Shown here: one piece after another, positions 7,878 through 18,051 of the stretch
Numbering within the stretch: position 1 is the stretch's first letter
Layout: each line of letters starts with the position of its first letter
Assembly (NCBI GenBank): GCA_031180665.1
Contig: JAPSLP010000005.1
Location: 124,001-188,000 of the forward strand
Length of the DNA: 64,000 nt
Origin: Cupriavidus sp.
GTDB taxonomy: Bacteria; Pseudomonadota; Gammaproteobacteria; Burkholderiales; Burkholderiaceae
Direction of reading: 5' to 3'
Made by a program: the position numbers and the translations under genes
The notes under the pieces: model-generated
Told to the model about the DNA's origin: nothing
What the model saw: the letters and a program-made list of their open reading frames with translations, nothing else
The model's database searches: none

Positions 7878-10800
7878 ATGACCGATCTGTCCGACCTGCG
7901 CAAGGCAGGCGCCGAAGCCGAGGCCGCCACCGTGGCGCCGGCACCGGCGCCCGCTGGCGCGCCGACCCACAAGGTCCGCTTCGTTACGGCCGCATCCTTG
8001 TTCGACGGCCACGATGCTTCGATCAACATCATGCGCCGCATCCTGCAGGCGCAGGGCTGCGAGGTGATCCACCTCGGCCACAACCGCTCGGTCGAGGAAG
8101 TCGTCGCGGCCGCGCTGCAGGAGGACGTCCAGGGCATCGCCGTCTCGAGCTACCAGGGCGGCCACGTCGAGTACTTCAAGTACATGGTCGACCTGCTGCG
8201 CGAGCGCGGCGGCGCGCATATCCAGGTGTTCGGCGGCGGCGGCGGCGTGATCGTACCGGCCGAGATCCGCGAACTGCAGGACTACGGCGTGGCGCGCATC
8301 TACAGCCCCGAGGACGGCCAGCGCATGGGCCTGGGCGGCATGATCGCCGACATGGTGCGGCGCTGCGACTTCGACCTGTCGCGCCATGCCCCCGCGACGC
8401 TGGACACGCTGCGCGCGGGCGATCGCCGCGCGCTGGCGCAATGGATCACCGTGCTGGAGAACGGCAAGGCCGATCCAGCCCTGGCCGCCGCGCTGCATGC
8501 GGATGCCGCCGGCATTGCGACCCCGGTGCTGGGCGTGACCGGCACCGGCGGCGCCGGCAAATCGTCGCTGACCGACGAGCTGATCCGCCGCTTCCGGCTC
8601 GATCAGCAGGACAGCCTGCGCATCGCCGTGATCTCGATCGACCCGTCGCGCCGGCGTACCGGCGGCGCGCTGCTGGGCGACCGGATCCGCATGAACGCGA
8701 TCCATCATCCGCAGATCTACATGCGCTCGCTGGCCACGCGCGACGCCGCCAGCGAGGTCTCGCGCGCCCTGCCGGACGCGCTGGCGGCCTGCAAGGTCGC
8801 CGGCTTCGACCTGATCGTCGTCGAGACTTCGGGCATCGGCCAGGGCGACGCGGCGATCGTGCCGCATGTCGACCTGTCGCTGTACGTGATGACGCCCGAG
8901 TTCGGCGCCGCCAGCCAGCTCGAGAAGATCGACATGCTGGACTTCGCCGATTTCGTCGCGATCAACAAGTTCGATCGCAAGGGCGCCCAGGACGCGTGGC
9001 GCGACGTCGCCAAGCAGATGCAGCGCAACCGCGAGCAATGGCATGCGCGTGCCGAGGACATGCCGGTCTACGGCACCCAGGCCTCGCGCTTCAACGACGA
9101 CGGCGTGACGATGCTGTACCTGGGCCTGCGCGAAGCGCTGGCCCAGCGCGGCCTGGTGCTGCGCGACGGCACCCTGCCGCGGCTGGCGGGACGGCAGAGC
9201 ACCGGCCGCAACGCGATCGTGCCGCCGGCGCGCAGCCGCTATCTGGCCGAGCTGGCCGATACCGTGCGCGGCTATCACAAGCGCGTGGCGGCGCAGAGCC
9301 GGATCGCGCGCGAGCGGCAGCAGTTGCGCGAGGCGCGGCGCATGCTGGCGCAGGCGTCGGCTTCCGCCGGTGCCGATACCCAGGCGCTGCAGGCCCTGCA
9401 GGCACTCGAGGCCGAGCGCGACGGCGCGCTGGGCGAGACCGAGCGCGCGCTGCTGGCGGGCTGGCCGGCGCTGCGCGAGGCCTACAGCGGCGACGAACAC
9501 GTGGTCACGATTCGCGGCAAGCCGTTGCGCACGGGGCTCGTCATTACCACGCTGTCGGGAACGCGCGTGCCCAAGGTGGCGCTGCCGCGCTTGACCGACG
9601 AGGGCGAGTTGCTGCGCTGGCTGATGCGCGAGAACCTGCCGGGCTATTTCCCCTACACCGCCGGCGTGTTCCCTTTCAAGCGCGAGAACGAGGATCCTAC
9701 CCGGATGTTCGCCGGCGAGGGCGATGCCTTCCGCACCAACCGCCGCTTCAAGCTGGTCTCCGAGGGCATGCCGGCCAAGCGGCTGTCGACGGCCTTCGAT
9801 TCGGTCACGCTCTACGGCGAGGACCCGGACCTGCGTCCCGACATCTACGGCAAGGTCGGCAACTCCGGTGTTTCGATCGCGACGCTCGATGACATGAAGG
9901 TGCTGTACGACGGCTTCGACCTGATCGATCCGCAGACCTCGGTGTCGATGACCATCAACGGCCCGGCGCCGGCGATCCTGGCGATGTTCATGAACACCGC
10001 GATCGACCAGCAGCTCGACCGGTTCCGCCACGAGCAGGGCCGCGAGCCCGATGCCGGCGAGGCCGCGAAGATCCGCTCGATGGTGCTGCAGAACGTGCGC
10101 GGCACCGTGCAGGCCGACATCCTGAAGGAGGACCAGGGCCAGAACACCTGCATCTTCTCGACCGAGTTTTCGCTGAAGGTGATGGGCGACATCCAGCAGT
10201 ACTTCGTCGACCATCAGGTGCGCAACTTCTACTCGGTGTCGATCTCCGGCTATCACATCGCCGAGGCCGGTGCGAATCCGATCTCGCAACTGGCCTTCAC
10301 GCTGGCCAACGGCTTCACCTACGTCGAGGCCTATCTGGCGCGCGGCATGCATATCGACGACTTCGCGCCCAATCTGTCGTTCTTCTTCTCGAACGGCATG
10401 GACCCGGAGTACAGCGTGCTGGGCCGCGTCGCGCGCCGCATCTGGGCCGTCACGCTGCGCGACAAGTACGGCGCCAACGAGCGCAGCCAGAAGCTGAAGT
10501 ACCACGTGCAGACCTCGGGCCGCTCGCTGCACGCGCAGGAGATCGACTTCAACGACATCCGCACCACGCTGCAGGCGCTGATCGCGATCTACGACAACTG
10601 CAATTCGCTGCACACCAACGCCTACGACGAGGCCATCACCACGCCAACCGCGGAGTCGGTGCGGCGCGCGCTGGCGATCCAGCTGATCATCAATCGCGAA
10701 TGGGGCGTCGCCAAATGCGAGAACCCGAACCAGGGCAGCTTCCTGATCGAGGAGCTGACCGACCTGGTGGAGGAGGCGGTGCTGCAGGAGTTCGAGCGGA

Positions 10801-11198
10801 TCGCCGAGCGCGGCGGCGTGCTCGGCGCGATGGAGACCGGCTACCAGCGCGCGAAGATCCAGGAAGAGTCGATGCTCTACGAACAGCGCAAGCACGACGG
10901 CTCGCTGCCGATCATCGGCGTCAATACCTTCCGCAATCCCGATGGCGATCCGACCCCGACCACGCTGGAGCTGGCGCGCTCCAGCGAGGACGAGAAGCAG
11001 AGCCAGCTGCGGCGGCTCGAGGCCTTCCACGCCCGCCATGCCGACGCGGCGCCGGCGATGCTGGCGCGGCTGCGCCAGGCGGTGATCGACGACGAGAACG
11101 TGTTCGCGGTGCTGATGGACGCGGTGCGGGTCTGCTCGCTCGGGCAGATCACGCATGCGCTGTTCGAGGTGGGAGGGCAGTACCGGCGCAATATGTGA
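7878..11198 (+). CDS. icmF: fused isobutyryl-CoA mutase IcmF (B12-dependent)
   Basis: A 1106-residue single-chain enzyme that interconverts isobutyryl-CoA and n-butyryl-CoA using coenzyme B12; the family can also act on pivalyl/isovaleryl-CoA. Domains in order: a B12-binding domain (about 25-165) with FDGHDAS, the family form of DxHxxG; a MeaB-like GTPase chaperone domain with P-loop [12 protein letters not shown] at 219-230 and the [17 protein letters not shown] segment; a linker; and the substrate-binding TIM barrel (about 560-1106). The length matches known IcmF proteins of about 1090 residues. The ATG follows GGAGA (7870-7874); longer in-frame extensions are not plausible. A -10-like TACAAT is at 7741-7746. 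It stands alone and gives the cell a route for branched acyl-CoA or butyryl-CoA. Confidence 0.95.
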   Translation: MTDLSDLRKAGAEAEAATVAPAPAPAGAPTHKVRFVTAASLFDGHDASINIMRRILQAQGCEVIHLGHNRSVEEVVAAALQEDVQGIAVSSYQGGHVEYFKYMVDLLRERGGAHIQVFGGGGGVIVPAEIRELQDYGVARIYSPEDGQRMGLGGMIADMVRRCDFDLSRHAPATLDTLRAGDRRALAQWITVLENGKADPALAAALHADAAGIATPVLGVTGTGGAGKSSLTDELIRRFRLDQQDSLRIAVISIDPSRRRTGGALLGDRIRMNAIHHPQIYMRSLATRDAASEVSRALPDALAACKVAGFDLIVVETSGIGQGDAAIVPHVDLSLYVMTPEFGAASQLEKIDMLDFADFVAINKFDRKGAQDAWRDVAKQMQRNREQWHARAEDMPVYGTQASRFNDDGVTMLYLGLREALAQRGLVLRDGTLPRLAGRQSTGRNAIVPPARSRYLAELADTVRGYHKRVAAQSRIARERQQLREARRMLAQASASAGADTQALQALQALEAERDGALGETERALLAGWPALREAYSGDEHVVTIRGKPLRTGLVITTLSGTRVPKVALPRLTDEGELLRWLMRENLPGYFPYTAGVFPFKRENEDPTRMFAGEGDAFRTNRRFKLVSEGMPAKRLSTAFDSVTLYGEDPDLRPDIYGKVGNSGVSIATLDDMKVLYDGFDLIDPQTSVSMTINGPAPAILAMFMNTAIDQQLDRFRHEQGREPDAGEAAKIRSMVLQNVRGTVQADILKEDQGQNTCIFSTEFSLKVMGDIQQYFVDHQVRNFYSVSISGYHIAEAGANPISQLAFTLANGFTYVEAYLARGMHIDDFAPNLSFFFSNGMDPEYSVLGRVARRIWAVTLRDKYGANERSQKLKYHVQTSGRSLHAQEIDFNDIRTTLQALIAIYDNCNSLHTNAYDEAITTPTAESVRRALAIQLIINREWGVAKCENPNQGSFLIEELTDLVEEAVLQEFERIAERGGVLGAMETGYQRAKIQEESMLYEQRKHDGSLPIIGVNTFRNPDGDPTPTTLELARSSEDEKQSQLRRLEAFHARHADAAPAMLARLRQAVIDDENVFAVLMDAVRVCSLGQITHALFEVGGQYRRNM

Positions 11199-11427
11199 CT
11201 GGCGCCGCTGGCGATTTCCACTTCAAGAAGTCGTGCCAATACTTCAGGCGGGACCCATGGTTGGGCGCCGTCGTGGCCGATTGCGTGAAGGGCATCACCG
11301 GGATGCCGGAAATCGCCGTAAAGAACATTTTTTGAAAGCGATTGCGCGAAGTCGCAAGCGAAATGCGAAAGCGCCATGACCAGGAAGAAACTAGATTCGG
11401 TGGTCGTCCTATCGCCACCGCAATGTC

Positions 11428-14079
11428 ATGCTGCCTTCCACGTCCTCAATTCAGCCCCAGGCACTTCCGCAACCGTCCGCATCGACCAAGTACAGCACCG
11501 TCGACGAGTTCGTCGACGCCGTTCGCGCCGACCGGGAGGGAACGCTCGACGATCTGCTGACGTACTACAACGGAAACTTCCGTCTCGGAGACGGCAGACG
11601 GTTCCAGGTCCATTGGGTCGATCGCAGAGGGGTGCAACGGCTGACGGTGAAACGCCGCTACGATGCCGATGCCGCCTTCGCGCGCCGTGCGCTCGATGGC
11701 GTGGTCGACGCGCTATGGTCGCGCTCCGCACCCAACCGCCTGCGTGCGTCGGTGGAGAGGATATCGGCCGGGATGTTCAGGCGGATCGAGAACGATATGT
11801 TAACCACGGCGCTTCCGGTGATCCAAGCGAACTTGCTTGGCAAAGACCATCCCACGCTGGAAGCTTCAGTCCAGGCCGCCGACGTGGCAATCGGCTCCGA
11901 GTCCATCGTTCCCTGGCTGAACAGCGACACGCCGGCCAATCCCTTCCGCCGGGACAATCTGATCGATACGACTCTGAAAGACAATATCCTGCTCGCGAGG
12001 TATCGCCACAATGGCGGGGCACTGGTATTGCGCTTTGTTCGAAAAGGCAGGGAGCACAGTGCCACGGAAGGTACGTCTCTAGGTCAACGGGATTTGCAGC
12101 GGCTCGAGCGCTTGATCAAGGCGAAGACAGCACCATGGAGCGATGTCCCGCCTTATGAGAACGCCCGGCAATTGATGACCCAGTTCGTGCGCATGCGCCT
12201 GGAGGAAGAAACGCCGGAACTTCTGCGTCTCTACGCGCGCGGTCAGCAGCATGCGGCGTTCGGCAAGGACAAGTTTCCCGAATGCGGCGACCTTCGCTAT
12301 CCGCTGCTGCCGCATGGCGCGGGGATCTACGCTGGCGACGGCGATATGGCGATCGAAGAGGCGATACGGGCCGTATCCCAGCATATCCGCCAGGAAAGCA
12401 AGAGGCTTGCGCAGGCTTGCGGCGCGAACCCTGCCTTGGTGCTGCATCCGGGGACGACGACCGTCGACAGGTTCACGAATCGCGCACTGGGCGCGGTTCA
12501 GGCCGCCGCGCGTGAGGCGATGCAGGGCCACGATCGCAAGTCTTTCCGCGCCGCCTTGCTCGCACAAATTGCCGTCGAGCCAGCCGGCGGCAAGAACATC
12601 AAGGGACTGCGCGACGACGGCTTTGACCGCAAGGGCAGGATTGGCAAGAACAAGGTCGTGGAAAAGGACGTGGCGAATGGCGATCCATCGGTCGCCGTGT
12701 TGCAGATGCAGACCAGGATTCGCTTTCCCGAGTCGGTGCTGCATATCCTCCTTTCGAAACTGCCTAAGCGCGGAAACGCCCCAGCCGAACGGCAGCCAAG
12801 AGTCATTGTCGGGGAGCGCGATGTGGTCAGGGTCGTTGACGTGCATGTCAAGCGGGCCCCGGAAATGCTGCGCTTTCCGTTACCTTCGCCGGACCGGCAA
12901 AAACCGACCGGATGGGAGCAGGATTGTGTCAGCGGCAGGCCCGCGAAGTACAAGAATATCAATGGGCTGCTCGATGCGTGGTACCTGACGGTCTATGACA
13001 ACCATATGCATACCGACGTATTGCCCAAGGTTCGGAGCGCCATCGACGCGTCGGTGGCGGCCATGCGCGAGGAGGCGGATCGCGATCTGCGCAAGCGGCT
13101 GTGGAAGCAGCTCGACGACCAGGCAAGCGCGGCACGCGATCCGCTGATGACCGAACACGCCGGAGAGGAGCCATTCGTCGCGTCGATCCGCGAGCCGGTG
13201 CTGGCCCTGCAACTGGCAAAGCTGCGGCTGGAGGCAGCAGAGGACGCCGCGAAGGATGCGCACTCGCGACTGGCCGCCTGGGGCGACGTCGAAGCCCGCA
13301 CGAAACCTGGCTACGAACGCGCGTACGAGAGCGCGGTCGCCGCTTGTAACGCGGCCCAGGCTGCGGTGACGGACCTGACCAACGCCTGGGGCCAGTGTCG
13401 ACAGGCATTGGAGGGCACGCTGCGCACACAAGTCCGTGGGGAGAATATTCCATCGATGATGGAGGAAATCCGTTCCGGTATCCAACCAGCCGGCGAGTGG
13501 GGGCTGCCTCGGACCACCGCAAAAAGGATCGCCATCGTGGCGTCGGCGATCCGGGAGGCCGCCATCCAGCACGTTGCTCATACGGCGAGCCTCGAACAAA
13601 CGCTTCGCGATCGCATGCAGAACCTGCGCATCGGCAATTGTTCCCTGTCGGAATTGCAGCGTTGGCACGCAGCGGAAGTCGATTATGGGTTGGCCGTGCG
13701 CGAAGGTGCCGCAAACCAGGAGCAACGGGAGGAGCAGAACGAGCCCGCGTCTGCGCCCCATCTTGCAGCTCGGGGCGCTTCCGTCCAGATCCTTGGTATT
13801 CCGCCCGAGCCGGTCGGCAAGCCGGTCGCGGAAAGCGCCGCGCAGGCCCGGGATCCGCGGCCGGACGCCACGGTCTATGAGTCTGTCGATGAAGGCGTCG
13901 GTGCCATGCTGTGGGCCGCGCTCAACCCGCTCATCGAGACGCCGCAGTTGCCGAATGCGGGCGAGGGCGAGCCGTATTCATTCGGCCGTAACGGCCTTCG
14001 ACCGATGTCCGAAGCGATCCCGGCGCAGGCCAGACCGCCCTTGCGACAGACCGTGTCGGACAGCGCCATGTCTCCATAA
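11428..14079 (+). CDS. large putative effector, paralogue of the 18052-20379 protein
   Basis: An 883-residue protein of no family I recognise. The first about 20 residues are rich in Ser, Pro and Gln and lack acidic residues, like a type III secretion signal; there is no signal peptide or membrane helix. Residues 22 to about 110 (from STVDEFVDAVRADREG) resemble the N-termini of the next two large proteins. Four segments match the protein at 18052 in the same order: DNILL at 185, RLEEETPELL at 257, VHVKRAPEML at 472 and LRIGN at 733. Residues about 590-690 are long, charged helices, possibly coiled coil, and the C-terminal 130 residues are disordered and Pro/Ala-rich. No good Shine-Dalgarno sequence precedes the ATG, so the start is uncertain. 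Codon use is less GC-extreme than in icmF, suggesting transfer. Effector role is inference. Confidence 0.7.
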   Translation: MLPSTSSIQPQALPQPSASTKYSTVDEFVDAVRADREGTLDDLLTYYNGNFRLGDGRRFQVHWVDRRGVQRLTVKRRYDADAAFARRALDGVVDALWSRSAPNRLRASVERISAGMFRRIENDMLTTALPVIQANLLGKDHPTLEASVQAADVAIGSESIVPWLNSDTPANPFRRDNLIDTTLKDNILLARYRHNGGALVLRFVRKGREHSATEGTSLGQRDLQRLERLIKAKTAPWSDVPPYENARQLMTQFVRMRLEEETPELLRLYARGQQHAAFGKDKFPECGDLRYPLLPHGAGIYAGDGDMAIEEAIRAVSQHIRQESKRLAQACGANPALVLHPGTTTVDRFTNRALGAVQAAAREAMQGHDRKSFRAALLAQIAVEPAGGKNIKGLRDDGFDRKGRIGKNKVVEKDVANGDPSVAVLQMQTRIRFPESVLHILLSKLPKRGNAPAERQPRVIVGERDVVRVVDVHVKRAPEMLRFPLPSPDRQKPTGWEQDCVSGRPAKYKNINGLLDAWYLTVYDNHMHTDVLPKVRSAIDASVAAMREEADRDLRKRLWKQLDDQASAARDPLMTEHAGEEPFVASIREPVLALQLAKLRLEAAEDAAKDAHSRLAAWGDVEARTKPGYERAYESAVAACNAAQAAVTDLTNAWGQCRQALEGTLRTQVRGENIPSMMEEIRSGIQPAGEWGLPRTTAKRIAIVASAIREAAIQHVAHTASLEQTLRDRMQNLRIGNCSLSELQRWHAAEVDYGLAVREGAANQEQREEQNEPASAPHLAARGASVQILGIPPEPVGKPVAESAAQARDPRPDATVYESVDEGVGAMLWAALNPLIETPQLPNAGEGEPYSFGRNGLRPMSEAIPAQARPPLRQTVSDSAMSP

Positions 14080-14196
14080 GTCGGTGATGCGGGCGGGAGA
14101 CCGCAAGAAGTCGTCGAATCGGAATCGACCATCGGTGGCAATCGGTGTCAATTGCGGGGTACAGGTAGTCACACCCTCTGCAAACAGGAGCCCGAT

Positions 14197-15963
14197 ATGA
14201 CCATCAGTGAATGTCCCGCCTTTGCATCGATCGACGATGTCGTCATCGCGTTTGCCGACCCCGACCAGGCCCGGCGGATCCATCTGGCAGGATGGTTCAA
14301 GGTGGACGGCACGCATTATCGTGTCGCCTACGGCAAGAGCGGTCCCGAGGTGGTACGCCGCGGTGTCCACGGCACGATCGACGGCTTGTGTCGCCACATT
14401 GCCATCGGACCGCTCGCAAGCCCTGGGGGCCGCTTGGCCCGGCGGCTGGCGCTATCGCCGCAAGCCGATCGGCACTGTCTGATCGGCGCGCTGGACGCCT
14501 GGCGCAACGAGCGCCCGGAAGAGGGCCGCGCGGAAGCGGCGCAGCGCCTGCTGCGCTGTCGCGACGACGGGGCATGCGAGTTGGACTTGCGCGGCCTTCG
14601 CCTGTCCAGCCTTCCACCGGCCATTGGATCCTTGCAGCACCTGGGCGTGCTGCGCCTCGGCGGCAACCGCCTGGGCACGATCCCGGCGCCGATCAAATTG
14701 CTGCGGGGCATCCGCGTGCTCGAACTCGATCGCAACCGGATAGACACGGTGCCGTCGTGGCTCGCGAAGCTGTCCGAGCTGCAGGTACTGTCGCTCAATG
14801 CCAACCGCATCGCGCATTGGCCGCGGCCGGTGACGTCGCTTCGCAAGCTGGCGTTGCTGTGGCTCGAAGACAATGCCATGCGATCGATCCCCTTGGACGT
14901 CGCGACAGCGCCGCAGTCCTGCGAAACCTTTGTGGCTGGCAACCCCTGGGACGAGCTTTCCCGGGACTTGCTGCACGCCGCCGACCGCTGGCGGCCCGAT
15001 GCGCCGATTCACTACGACCGTGTCGCGCATCCTTCCTACCCGCTGGTGCGTCGCCTGCCGCCGGGCAGCGGTGCGTTGCAGCGCGGGCGCTTGCCAGCTT
15101 TCGTTCATGTGCCGGCCGATGGCGAGCAGGCGCCGACGGTGTACCCGGTGTCCTGCCTCACCAAGGACGAGGGCGAGCAGTGTCGCAGCCTGATCCGCAG
15201 GGTCGCCCACGTGCTGGCGCAGGCGGACGTCCCATTGCGGCGCACCGGCGCGGTACTGGACTACCGTCTCGATTTGATCGAGCGCTGGTTGCGCAGCGAT
15301 GCCGCGCTCTGGCGCCAATGCAGCGCCGCCATCCTGATCGGTCTCGAGGACTGCGTGGAACGCCTGGTGGCGACCCTCGACGACGTGGAAATCGCCGTGA
15401 TCGAGGCGATCCTCGGACAACGCGCGGGGACGGCGACACAGCTTGCCGCGCTTGGGCGTGGCTTGTTCCGGCTCGACCTGCTCGGTCGCATGGTATGCCG
15501 GCAGGCAGGCCAGGACGACGCGTTCTGGCAGTTGCAGGCCTATCGAACCATGCTTGCCGATGAGCTGTCGCTGCCGCTCGAGGTCCGCCGCGTGGCGAAG
15601 GCGCAGTGGACCGCCTCCGGACTGTCTGCCGCGCATGTGGACGCGATGCGCGATACCGTGCTTCGCCTGGAGGCGCAGGACGACTATGCCGGTCTGGACG
15701 ATTTCATGAGTGCGTGGAAGCCATGGCAGCAGTACGTGAGGCAGGCCGAGGCGCCCTGGATGGAGCAGCTCAACCTGGGACTTCAGCAAGCGCTGGACGA
15801 TGCGGCGGCAGACATGTCGACGGGGGCGTGTACGCGCGAGGCATACGAGCGTCTGGTTCGGGAGAGCCCGCAGCGATATGAAGCGCTGTTTCGCCAGCGC
15901 TGTCGCGACATCCACCGCGCGCTGCGAGCCGGCGCGTCACAGAAAGGATCGGACAAGCGTTGA
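14197..15963 (+). CDS. LRR-NEL protein: IpaH/SspH-type E3 ubiquitin ligase effector
   Basis: A 588-residue protein. Residues about 9-80 are an N-terminal module shared with its large neighbours. Residues 127-251 are about five leucine-rich repeats of 23 residues of the bacterial effector type (LRLGGNRLGTIP, LELDRNRIDTVP, LSLNANRIAHWP), ending in GNPW. Residues about 330-588 match the NEL domain, which transfers ubiquitin from host E2 enzymes to host proteins through a catalytic Cys. Landmarks are LGRGLFRLDLLGRM, YRTMLADELSLP and WKPWQQYV. Aligned by hand to SspH2/IpaH, Cys386 falls on the catalytic Cys, but the motif reads C-V-E-R rather than C-x-D-R. The start follows CAGGAG. Eukaryotic ubiquitin is the only known partner of such ligases, so a host target is implied; secretion by a type III system is inferred. 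Confidence 0.88.
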   Translation: MTISECPAFASIDDVVIAFADPDQARRIHLAGWFKVDGTHYRVAYGKSGPEVVRRGVHGTIDGLCRHIAIGPLASPGGRLARRLALSPQADRHCLIGALDAWRNERPEEGRAEAAQRLLRCRDDGACELDLRGLRLSSLPPAIGSLQHLGVLRLGGNRLGTIPAPIKLLRGIRVLELDRNRIDTVPSWLAKLSELQVLSLNANRIAHWPRPVTSLRKLALLWLEDNAMRSIPLDVATAPQSCETFVAGNPWDELSRDLLHAADRWRPDAPIHYDRVAHPSYPLVRRLPPGSGALQRGRLPAFVHVPADGEQAPTVYPVSCLTKDEGEQCRSLIRRVAHVLAQADVPLRRTGAVLDYRLDLIERWLRSDAALWRQCSAAILIGLEDCVERLVATLDDVEIAVIEAILGQRAGTATQLAALGRGLFRLDLLGRMVCRQAGQDDAFWQLQAYRTMLADELSLPLEVRRVAKAQWTASGLSAAHVDAMRDTVLRLEAQDDYAGLDDFMSAWKPWQQYVRQAEAPWMEQLNLGLQQALDDAAADMSTGACTREAYERLVRESPQRYEALFRQRCRDIHRALRAGASQKGSDKR

Positions 15964-16145
15964 CGGAGACGACGCCCGTGTGGTGGGACCACCGCGTTCG
16001 CCGGGAGCGCAATTTCGCACGACCGTGCGTTAAACTCGCAGGCGGCGCTGCATCGCCGCTGGGTTGTCGATCCATCGCCGCTGGTTCGGCGGCCCCGCAG
16101 CGCGCGATTCCGGCGCAGTCGCGCATTCCCGAACCGGAGCTCACG

Positions 16146-16562
16146 GTGTACGACCCGAACAATATCTTTGCCCGAATCCTGCGAGGCGAGTTGCCTTGCC
16201 ACAAGGTCTACGAAGACGCCGACACGCTGGCCTTCATGGACATCATGCCGCAGTCCGACGGCCACGTGCTGGTGTTGCCCAAGGAGGCCGCCGCCGAGCT
16301 GTTCGACCTGTCGGAAGGCGCCGCGCAGGCCGCGATCCGCACCACCCAGCGCGTCGCGCGCGCGGTGCGCGATGCGTTCGGCCCGGACGGCCTGTCGGTC
16401 GGCCAGTTCAACGGCGCTGCCGCCGGCCAGACCGTGCCGCACGTGCACTTCCATATCGTGCCGCGCTACGCCGACCGCCCGCTGCGCGGCCACGCCAGCG
16501 AGCCGCAGGATCCGGCGGTGCTGCAGCAGCACGCTGCGCGCATCGTCGCGGCGCTGGGCTGA
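16146..16562 (+). CDS. HIT-family nucleotide hydrolase/transferase
   Basis: A 138-residue protein with the histidine-triad motif HVHFH near the C-terminus and the usual HIT N-terminus (YDPNNIFARILRGELPCHKVYED). HIT proteins of this branch (HinT-like) hydrolyse purine nucleotide phosphoramidates or related AMP conjugates in the cytoplasm. The GTG at 16146 was chosen: GGAG lies at 16136-16139 and the protein then begins where its relatives begin, whereas the longer frame has a low-quality 62-residue extension. It lies between the NEL gene and the dehydrogenase and has no evident link with the effector-like genes. Confidence 0.88.
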   Translation: MYDPNNIFARILRGELPCHKVYEDADTLAFMDIMPQSDGHVLVLPKEAAAELFDLSEGAAQAAIRTTQRVARAVRDAFGPDGLSVGQFNGAAAGQTVPHVHFHIVPRYADRPLRGHASEPQDPAVLQQHAARIVAALG

Positions 16563-16637
16563 CGCCCGCCCCGCGGGCGTTCTCCATCCCTATCCATTCC
16601 TATCCATTCCAATTCCACTCACAAGCAGGGAGACAGC

Positions 16638-17498
16638 ATGACAATCCACACCGTCGGCATCATCGGCGCAGGCACCATGGGCAACGGCATCGCGCAGGCC
16701 TGCGCGGTGGTCGGGCTCGATGTCGTGATGGTCGACATCAGCCAGGGCGCTGTCGACAAGGGCATCGCCACCATCGCAGGCAGCCTGGACCGCCTGATCA
16801 AGAAGGACAAGATCACCGAGGCCGACAAGGACGCGGCGCTCGCGCGCGTGCGCGGCTCGACCGCCTACGAGGACCTGAAGGCTGCGCAGATCGTGATCGA
16901 GGCCGCCACCGAGAACTACGAGCTCAAGCTCAAGATCCTCAAGCAGATCGACGCGCTGGTGGGCGATGACACCATCGTCGCGTCCAATACCTCGTCGATC
17001 TCGATCACCAAGCTCGCCGCGGCGATCGACCGTCCCGAGCGCTTCATCGGCATGCACTTCTTCAACCCGGTGCCGATGATGGCGCTGGTCGAACTGATCC
17101 GCGGCCTGCAGACCAGCGACGCCACGCACGCGGCGGTCGAGCAGCTGTCCAAGCAGCTCGGCAAGTATCCGATCACCGTGAAGAACAGCCCGGGCTTCGT
17201 CGTCAACCGCATCCTCTGCCCGATGATCAACGAGGCCTTCTGCGTGCTTGGGGAGGGCCTGGCCTCGCCGGAAGAAATCGACGAAGGCATGAAGCTTGGC
17301 TGCAATCATCCGATCGGCCCCCTGGCGCTGGCGGACATGATCGGACTCGATACCATGCTGGCCGTGATGGAGGTGCTGTACGCCGAGTTCGGCGATCCGA
17401 AGTACCGGCCCGCCATGCTGATGCGCGAGATGGTGGCCGCCGGCTACCTCGGCCGGAAAACGGGCAGGGGAGTCTATGTCTACAACGTGGCCAAATAG
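16638..17498 (+). CDS. 3-hydroxybutyryl-CoA (3-hydroxyacyl-CoA) dehydrogenase
   Basis: A 286-residue enzyme of the Hbd/PaaH family that oxidises (S)-3-hydroxybutyryl-CoA or related hydroxyacyl-CoA with NAD(P). The N-terminal Rossmann domain starts with VGIIGAGTMGNGIAQA, and the conserved ASNTSSISIT and GMHFFNPVPMM (catalytic His) are present. The C-terminal dimerisation domain contains NSPGFVVNRI and GRKTGRGVYVY. The length is normal. AGGGAG (16627-16632) precedes the ATG. It works in short-chain fatty-acid, polyhydroxybutyrate or aromatic degradation; which of these cannot be decided here. It is the last intact gene before the pseudogene remnant. Confidence 0.93.
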   Translation: MTIHTVGIIGAGTMGNGIAQACAVVGLDVVMVDISQGAVDKGIATIAGSLDRLIKKDKITEADKDAALARVRGSTAYEDLKAAQIVIEAATENYELKLKILKQIDALVGDDTIVASNTSSISITKLAAAIDRPERFIGMHFFNPVPMMALVELIRGLQTSDATHAAVEQLSKQLGKYPITVKNSPGFVVNRILCPMINEAFCVLGEGLASPEEIDEGMKLGCNHPIGPLALADMIGLDTMLAVMEVLYAEFGDPKYRPAMLMREMVAAGYLGRKTGRGVYVYNVAK

Positions 17499-17595
17499 CG
17501 AACTGCTTCCGGCATGACGAGACACCGCGCCGTGCGACGCAATGCCTGAGTGGCGAGTGTTTTGGAAGAGCTGGATATGACCCGTCCATGGCGCC

Positions 17596-17880
17596 GACGC
17601 GGCGATGGCCAGCCGGTCCGAGGCCGCCATCGCACTGGCGGTAAGGCGCCTGTTGCGCTGTAGTCGCCAACGTCCTTCGACGGATACTGGCCGGTCATGA
17701 GGGCCCCTGCAGGGGCTGGACATGCGTGCCCTCACGCTGCCCACCGTGCCGACTGCGATCGGCACGGTGGGCAGCTGCGTCGCTGCGCCTCGGCGGCAAC
17801 CGCTTCGATGCCGTGCCGCCGATGATTTCCGTTCCGACTGCGCTGCGGCATTTGCCCGGCTATGACCGACCGCGTTGCGC
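17596..17880 (+). pseudogene. frameshifted remnant of a second leucine-rich-repeat effector gene
   Basis: From about 17596 one frame reads DAAMASRSEAAIALAVRRLLRC, like the stretch before the repeats of the intact LRR-NEL protein (AEAAQRLLRC). It then meets a TGA (17698-17700) and continues with GLDMRALTLPTVPTAIG, matching ELDLRGLRLSSLPPAIG. After a frame change around 17765-17785 it reads LRLGGNRFDAVPPMI, matching LRLGGNRLGTIP. The similarity then fades near 17880, with no NEL domain left. A stop codon, a frame change and loss of the C-terminal part mark it as dead. I see nothing recognisable in 17499-17595 or 17881-18051. Confidence 0.75.
17739..17772. repeat. perfect 14-bp inverted repeat inside the LRR remnant
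   Basis: GCCCACCGTGCCGA (17739-17752) and its exact complement (17759-17772) flank the six-base loop CTGCGA. There is no T-run after either arm, so it is not a standard terminator. It coincides with the place where the reading frame of the remnant is lost. Confidence 0.7.
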
Positions 17881-18051
17881 GAGCGCATCACCGAGGTCGC
17901 GTGACGCACGGCGGAAGCCGGATGCAAAGGCTCCACGGCGACATCCTTGGCGGGGCTGACGGCATCGAACAAGATCGTCCGCTTTCCGAAAAGTGGTCTG
18001 GCCGCGATACGTACGATGACCGCCTCGCTAACCCTATGAGGATCGAGAGTC

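Noticed and set aside
11199..11427. Type III regulatory boxes (TTCG-N16-TTCG or GGAACC-N15-CCAC) before the effector-like gene
   Set aside because: I looked for both patterns upstream of this gene and the two others and found no match, so control is left open.
17698..17700. TGA read as selenocysteine, because selD occurs in the window
   Set aside because: The TGA is in an eroded LRR remnant that also has a frame change, no SECIS-like hairpin fits, and neither selA nor selB is seen.
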